The translations under genes and the position numbers were made by a program. Below the pieces are notes generated by a model, which did not search any database, was not told the DNA's origin, and was given only the letters and a program-made list of their open reading frames with translations. From the NCBI RefSeq assembly GCF_000004825.1, contig NW_008805069.1, positions 310,001 to 374,000 of the forward strand: a DNA stretch of 64,000 nt. Reading direction: 5' to 3'. This DNA is from Heterostelium album PN500 (Eukaryota; Evosea; Eumycetozoa; Acytosteliales; Acytosteliaceae). Shown piece by piece: positions 60,584-64,000 of the stretch (position 1 is its first letter; the number at the start of each line of letters is the position of its first letter).

Positions 60584-61939
60584 ATGAAAAGATTACATAT
60601 ACTATTTGCTATAGTATCTAGTTTTTGGTTATTAGGTATAGTCGTATACCTGGTGAATACCAAATCGGTGACTGAGAATCTATCACTACCAGATAAACCA
60701 GTGTTTCAATGTGAACACATCGATATAGTTTATACTTGGGTCAATGGTAGTGATCCTGTACATATACAATCAAGAGTAGAGAGAACTGGAGGGTAAATAT
60801 CGAATTAAACAAACTTTGTTACATAGCAACATAGATTATTAATATTAATACATTCATTAACTTAATATTATATAATAATATAACAGTGGTAGTAGATATT
60901 CATCACCAGGTAACAATAGATTCCGTGATTTGATGGGATTAAAGTATTCATTGAGAAGTCTGAAAAAGTATGCACCTTGGATACGTAGAATCTTTGTAGT
61001 ATCCGACAATCAATATCCATCATGGTTCGACAAATCATCAGATGAAGTTAGATTTGTATTCCATAAAGATTTCTTTTTAAACAAGTATGTAGATTGTTTA
61101 TTATTATTATTATTTCGACAATCTATAGTTATAGTGCATGTATAAACTAATTACTTTTATCAAATTACCTTGTATTTATATAGAGAGGATTTACCAACAT
61201 TCAATTCAAACTCGATTGAATCAAACTTTTTTAATTTACCAGATGAAGTATCTGATTGTTTTCTTTATTTTAATGACGATATTTTCGTTGGTTCTCCAAG
61301 TATGTATAGATATATAGATATATAGATAATCAATAGAGATTGATAGATTGGATATTAATAATAATAATTTGGTAATTATATATTATAGTTCAAATTAAAG
61401 ATTTCTGGGATCCAACATATGGACAAGCGATATATAAATCATCATGGACAGCACCACAGCCAAAAGAGAAAATGGGTAATATCTGGCACAGATGTATTGC
61501 ATACACCAACGAGTTGTTGAACGGCATGTGGGGAGTCGATAATCACAGTCGTCACTATGCATCGCACGGTGCCAACTTTTTCAATAAACCGATTCTCAAG
61601 ATGATGCAACAGGCGATGCCAGAGGCATTCGCCATAACATCGTCGAACCCGTTCCGTCGTGAGAACGATCTACAGATTCCATTCCTCTACTTGCAGTTTG
61701 TTCAGCGATACTACGCCACGTTCGAGCCACGTTCGATCAACTACTACGCCCTGATATCGGAGGACTACGACAAGGTCACTTCGGAGTTTTCGAAAATCAA
61801 CAGTCTCCGTCCAAAGACAGTGTGTCTAAACGATGGTCTCAACGCCGACAATCCAAATCTAAGCGTCATAGAAGCGCTTAGTGTTTTCTTTGAAAACTAC
61901 TTCCCAGAGAGAGGCTCTTGGGAAGTGAATCAAGATTAA
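60584..61939 (+). CDS. Stealth-family sugar-phosphate transferase (GNPTAB-like), type II membrane protein
   Basis: Exons 60584-60792, 60887-61084, 61184-61299 and 61389-61939 close in frame to 357 residues. A membrane anchor near the start (ILFAIVSSFWLLGIVVYLV) suggests a Golgi-type topology with the catalytic part in the lumen. All four conserved Stealth regions can be seen: CR1 DIVYTWVNGSDP, CR2 RFRDLMGLKYSLRSLKKYAP and onward to VVSDNQYPSWF with FLYFNDDIFVG, CR3 YASHGANFFNKP, CR4 VCLNDGLNADN. Family members move a hexose-1-phosphate from a nucleotide sugar to a glycan; the animal member (GlcNAc-1-phosphotransferase alpha/beta) tags lysosomal enzymes. Dictyostelium lysosomal enzymes carry GlcNAc-1-phosphate, so such a role is plausible here but inferred. 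It lacks the large spacer and Notch-like domains of GNPTAB. It ends 68 bp from the convergent B-box gene. Confidence 0.9.
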
Positions 61940-62007
61940 TAGTAATAAAATAAAATAAAATAGTAATAATAATAGTCGTGATAATAATAATAATAAGATG
62001 GTTTATT

Positions 62008-63533
62008 TTATTGCATTTGAAGTAACCATGAACGATATTTGGTAGAGCGTAAATTATCACGAATTTGATTGATCAATTCCCATTGGTTGTTTGCTAGAGA
62101 AAAAGCAAAATTGTCTCCGTTTCCTTGGATTGAATAAATATAGCTCTGACCGTTTGTTGATTGATGATAAATTAAATCTCGGCTAAAGATATTACCTTTT
62201 ACTTGGCTTTTATCAAATATTTTCACCTCATAGCTTTCAATATTGATACGATACAAGCCATACACTGATAGAAGATATAGATTGCCTTTACCATCTGTGC
62301 ATGCCGATCTTGGTGCAGGTGATATATGCATGAGTCTTCGAGGTTGATTGGCGTATGGGATTTCTATTGGTAAGTCTAATACTACTTTGGTGTTTGTGTC
62401 GATTCTAACAATCTTTGCCCATGCTGGCGTGAAGAGATAGATAGAATCTTTCAAGATGAATGAAAAAGTTGTAGAATTTGATTTCATATCGATTGTTGTG
62501 AATCTTTCGATCGTTGTTTTGTTGATGTTGTATCTGTAGATATCGGTTTTTTGATTATCTTGTCCGTCGAACAAATAGATATGTTCTTTACCGTCAAAGC
62601 AAGCCGATACAACAACCTGAAGGTCGACTCCTTTAAAATCAATGAACACAAAAGTTTTGGTAGAGATTGTGTACTTTACTAACCGATTGGATGTCATAAC
62701 CGAACCACCAAATATATAGATAAAGTCACCAAAATTGATAATCGAGTTCGATTGGTCAAACATATCGTTCGATAGGATATTTTCGAAAATCTGAGCGCTA
62801 GAATGAATGTTGTTTCGATCTGTAATATTGACGATTGATGTTCTATGACCTTCAGTTGATAATATATATGATTGGTTGTGTTGCACTGGTAGTAATGGAG
62901 CTGATATTATTTGATCTTGTGACATCTTTGATAATCTGAATGATGATTGAATCTGAATTGTGGCTGTATTGATTTGATCATTATCGACAATCAATTGATA
63001 TTGTTGTGATTTTGATTGTTGATTATCATCATTATCATTATTATTGATTTTAATTGTGTTATTGTGTTCAAGTAATAAATTTAAGAGTGAATGATCATCA
63101 TTGTTGTTTACTTTGTTGTTTTGATTATCGAAATAGAACAATGTATTGTTGTTCGATGAAATGAATTCATTGTGATCTGAACATTGTGAAATCGATCGAA
63201 TTATTGTTGTTATTTGATAGTTATCTGTTGTATCTGTTGATAATGATGAGCATGATGATTGTGATTGCGAATCTGATCGATTGGTGATATGATTATTGAT
63301 TGTGTTCAATGATTTCATGATTTTGATTTGTTTATCGATTTGTTGTTCTAATTGATCTTTGTTTACAATTAGTGGTTTCTTTAATCTATGTTCTTCAACA
63401 ACAAGGAATTCATGTAATTCTTTGAATTTACTTTCAATCTCTTGTTCTGTTTGTTGTAATTGTTCATATTTCGCAACTTGTAATTTCAAAGAATCGAATG
63501 TTGTTTGAATACTGGTTTGAATATCTTTAATTC

Positions 63534-63570
<37 letters not shown>

Positions 63571-63717
63571 GATATTTGCTTTAATATTATCGATATGATC
63601 GTATGAATGATGCGAGTGATTTGGTGAACATACAGTACACATCAAAACATTACAATCATAACAAATTAACTCTTGACTCCTGTTATGTATTCCACAGATA
63701 TTATTTATATTATCCAT
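62008..63717 (-). CDS. B-box / coiled-coil / propeller protein, subfamily II (intact, divergent)
   Basis: One uninterrupted 569-residue frame runs from an ATG at 63717, exactly the length of the copy at 49081. The B-box (CGIHNRSQELICYDCNVLMC, CSPNHSHHSYDHI), poly-Asn run (about 52-63) and coiled coil are close to the other subfamily II copies. The propeller half is clearly more divergent (YIFGGSVMTSNRLVKYTI, CFDGKEHIYLFDGQ, ACTDGKGNLYLLSVYG) and its ending (RSTKYRSWLLQMQ) differs from the usual ANILDQK. This contrast between a conserved N-half and a fast-changing propeller is what a recognition module under diversification would show, though relaxed constraint would look similar. No introns. 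Function unknown. Confidence 0.8.
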
Positions 63718-64000
63718 TTTATTATAACATTCAAAAAAAAAAAATCAATGAAGAATTTTTTAAAAAAAATTACAAATGTAAAAAGTCAAATAAACCAAAA
63801 TTGTGAAACAAAAATAAAAACCTGCTTTTGCGAAAAAAAGGTGACAGTGGAACAATTCAAAATTAACAAATCAATTTATTATCTTTTCGAAATCGAGATC
63901 TCATCTAATAAACTTATAAAATTAATTTTAAAGTATTAAAACTGATATTTGGTCGATTGATCTTCCAACATTTGATCAAAAATAACGTTAAATTTTCTTT
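63718..64000. other. 5' flank of the last B-box gene
   Basis: AT-rich sequence containing A runs just before the start codon, then unremarkable DNA to the window edge. A 67-88-codon plus-strand frame here overlaps the start of the B-box gene and has Lys/Asn composition without protein-like features. Nothing further is seen. Confidence 0.5.

Noticed and set aside
1-64000. tRNA, rRNA, snRNA and CRISPR features
   Set aside because: No cloverleaf with a GTTCRA T-arm, no rRNA-like block, no class I RNA motif and no regularly spaced repeats were seen by eye. A tRNA scan would settle the first.

Overview
The window is nuclear DNA from a social amoeba (dictyostelid). The evidence: very AT-rich spacers with A/T homopolymers; short AT-rich introns, mostly 70-135 bp, with GTAAGT/GTATGT donors and TAG/AAG acceptors; Asn and Gln runs inside otherwise ordinary proteins; a ComC-like cell-surface protein; and a B-box/propeller gene family. 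Conserved genes use many G/C-ending codons, more than I would expect in Dictyostelium discoideum, so another dictyostelid lineage (Heterostelium or Cavenderia type) is my guess. The species itself is an inference.

Layout. 0-18 kb: a B-box gene (minus), cytosolic ClpB/Hsp104 (minus), a strongly G-depleted spacer, exportin-1/CRM1 (plus), a second B-box gene, an F-box-like gene and a third, internally deleted B-box gene (all plus), then a DDX31/Dbp7-type DEAD-box helicase (minus). 18-35 kb: a small protein with a faint ASF1-like strand pattern, a class V/XI-type myosin with a dilute domain (minus), a long gene-poor stretch with two unrecognised ORFs, and a plasma-membrane-type calcium ATPase (plus). 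34-38.5 kb is accessory: a decayed B-box propeller, an LTR-retrotransposon fragment, a hairpin-rich segment, a small protein with an NC-type (LRAT-like) motif, and a decayed ORF. 38.6-44.6 kb: a 1431-residue ComC-like surface protein and a small secreted Cys-rich protein (both minus). 45.6-52.8 kb: a duplicated two-gene cassette (F-box/LRR gene plus B-box gene) with pseudogene copies. 53-64 kb: a zinc alcohol dehydrogenase (minus), a USP40-type deubiquitinase (plus), a Stealth-family phosphotransferase (plus) and another intact B-box gene (minus).

Two layers are interleaved. One is housekeeping: disaggregase, nuclear export receptor, ribosome-biogenesis helicase, calcium pump, motor and deubiquitinase; nearly all have complete exon models that close in frame. 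The other is a fast-changing family of B-box + coiled-coil + propeller proteins. Eight copies or remnants are present, in two subfamilies: intact, frame-broken, internally deleted, truncated, and duplicated together with an F-box/LRR neighbour. That family is the most promising unexplained system here. Its make-up (zinc B-box, coiled coil, beta-propeller) resembles TRIM-type proteins without a RING, but its role cannot be read from sequence.

All exon boundaries were worked out by hand from splice motifs and frame closure. Family names rest on recalled family sequence, not on any search.
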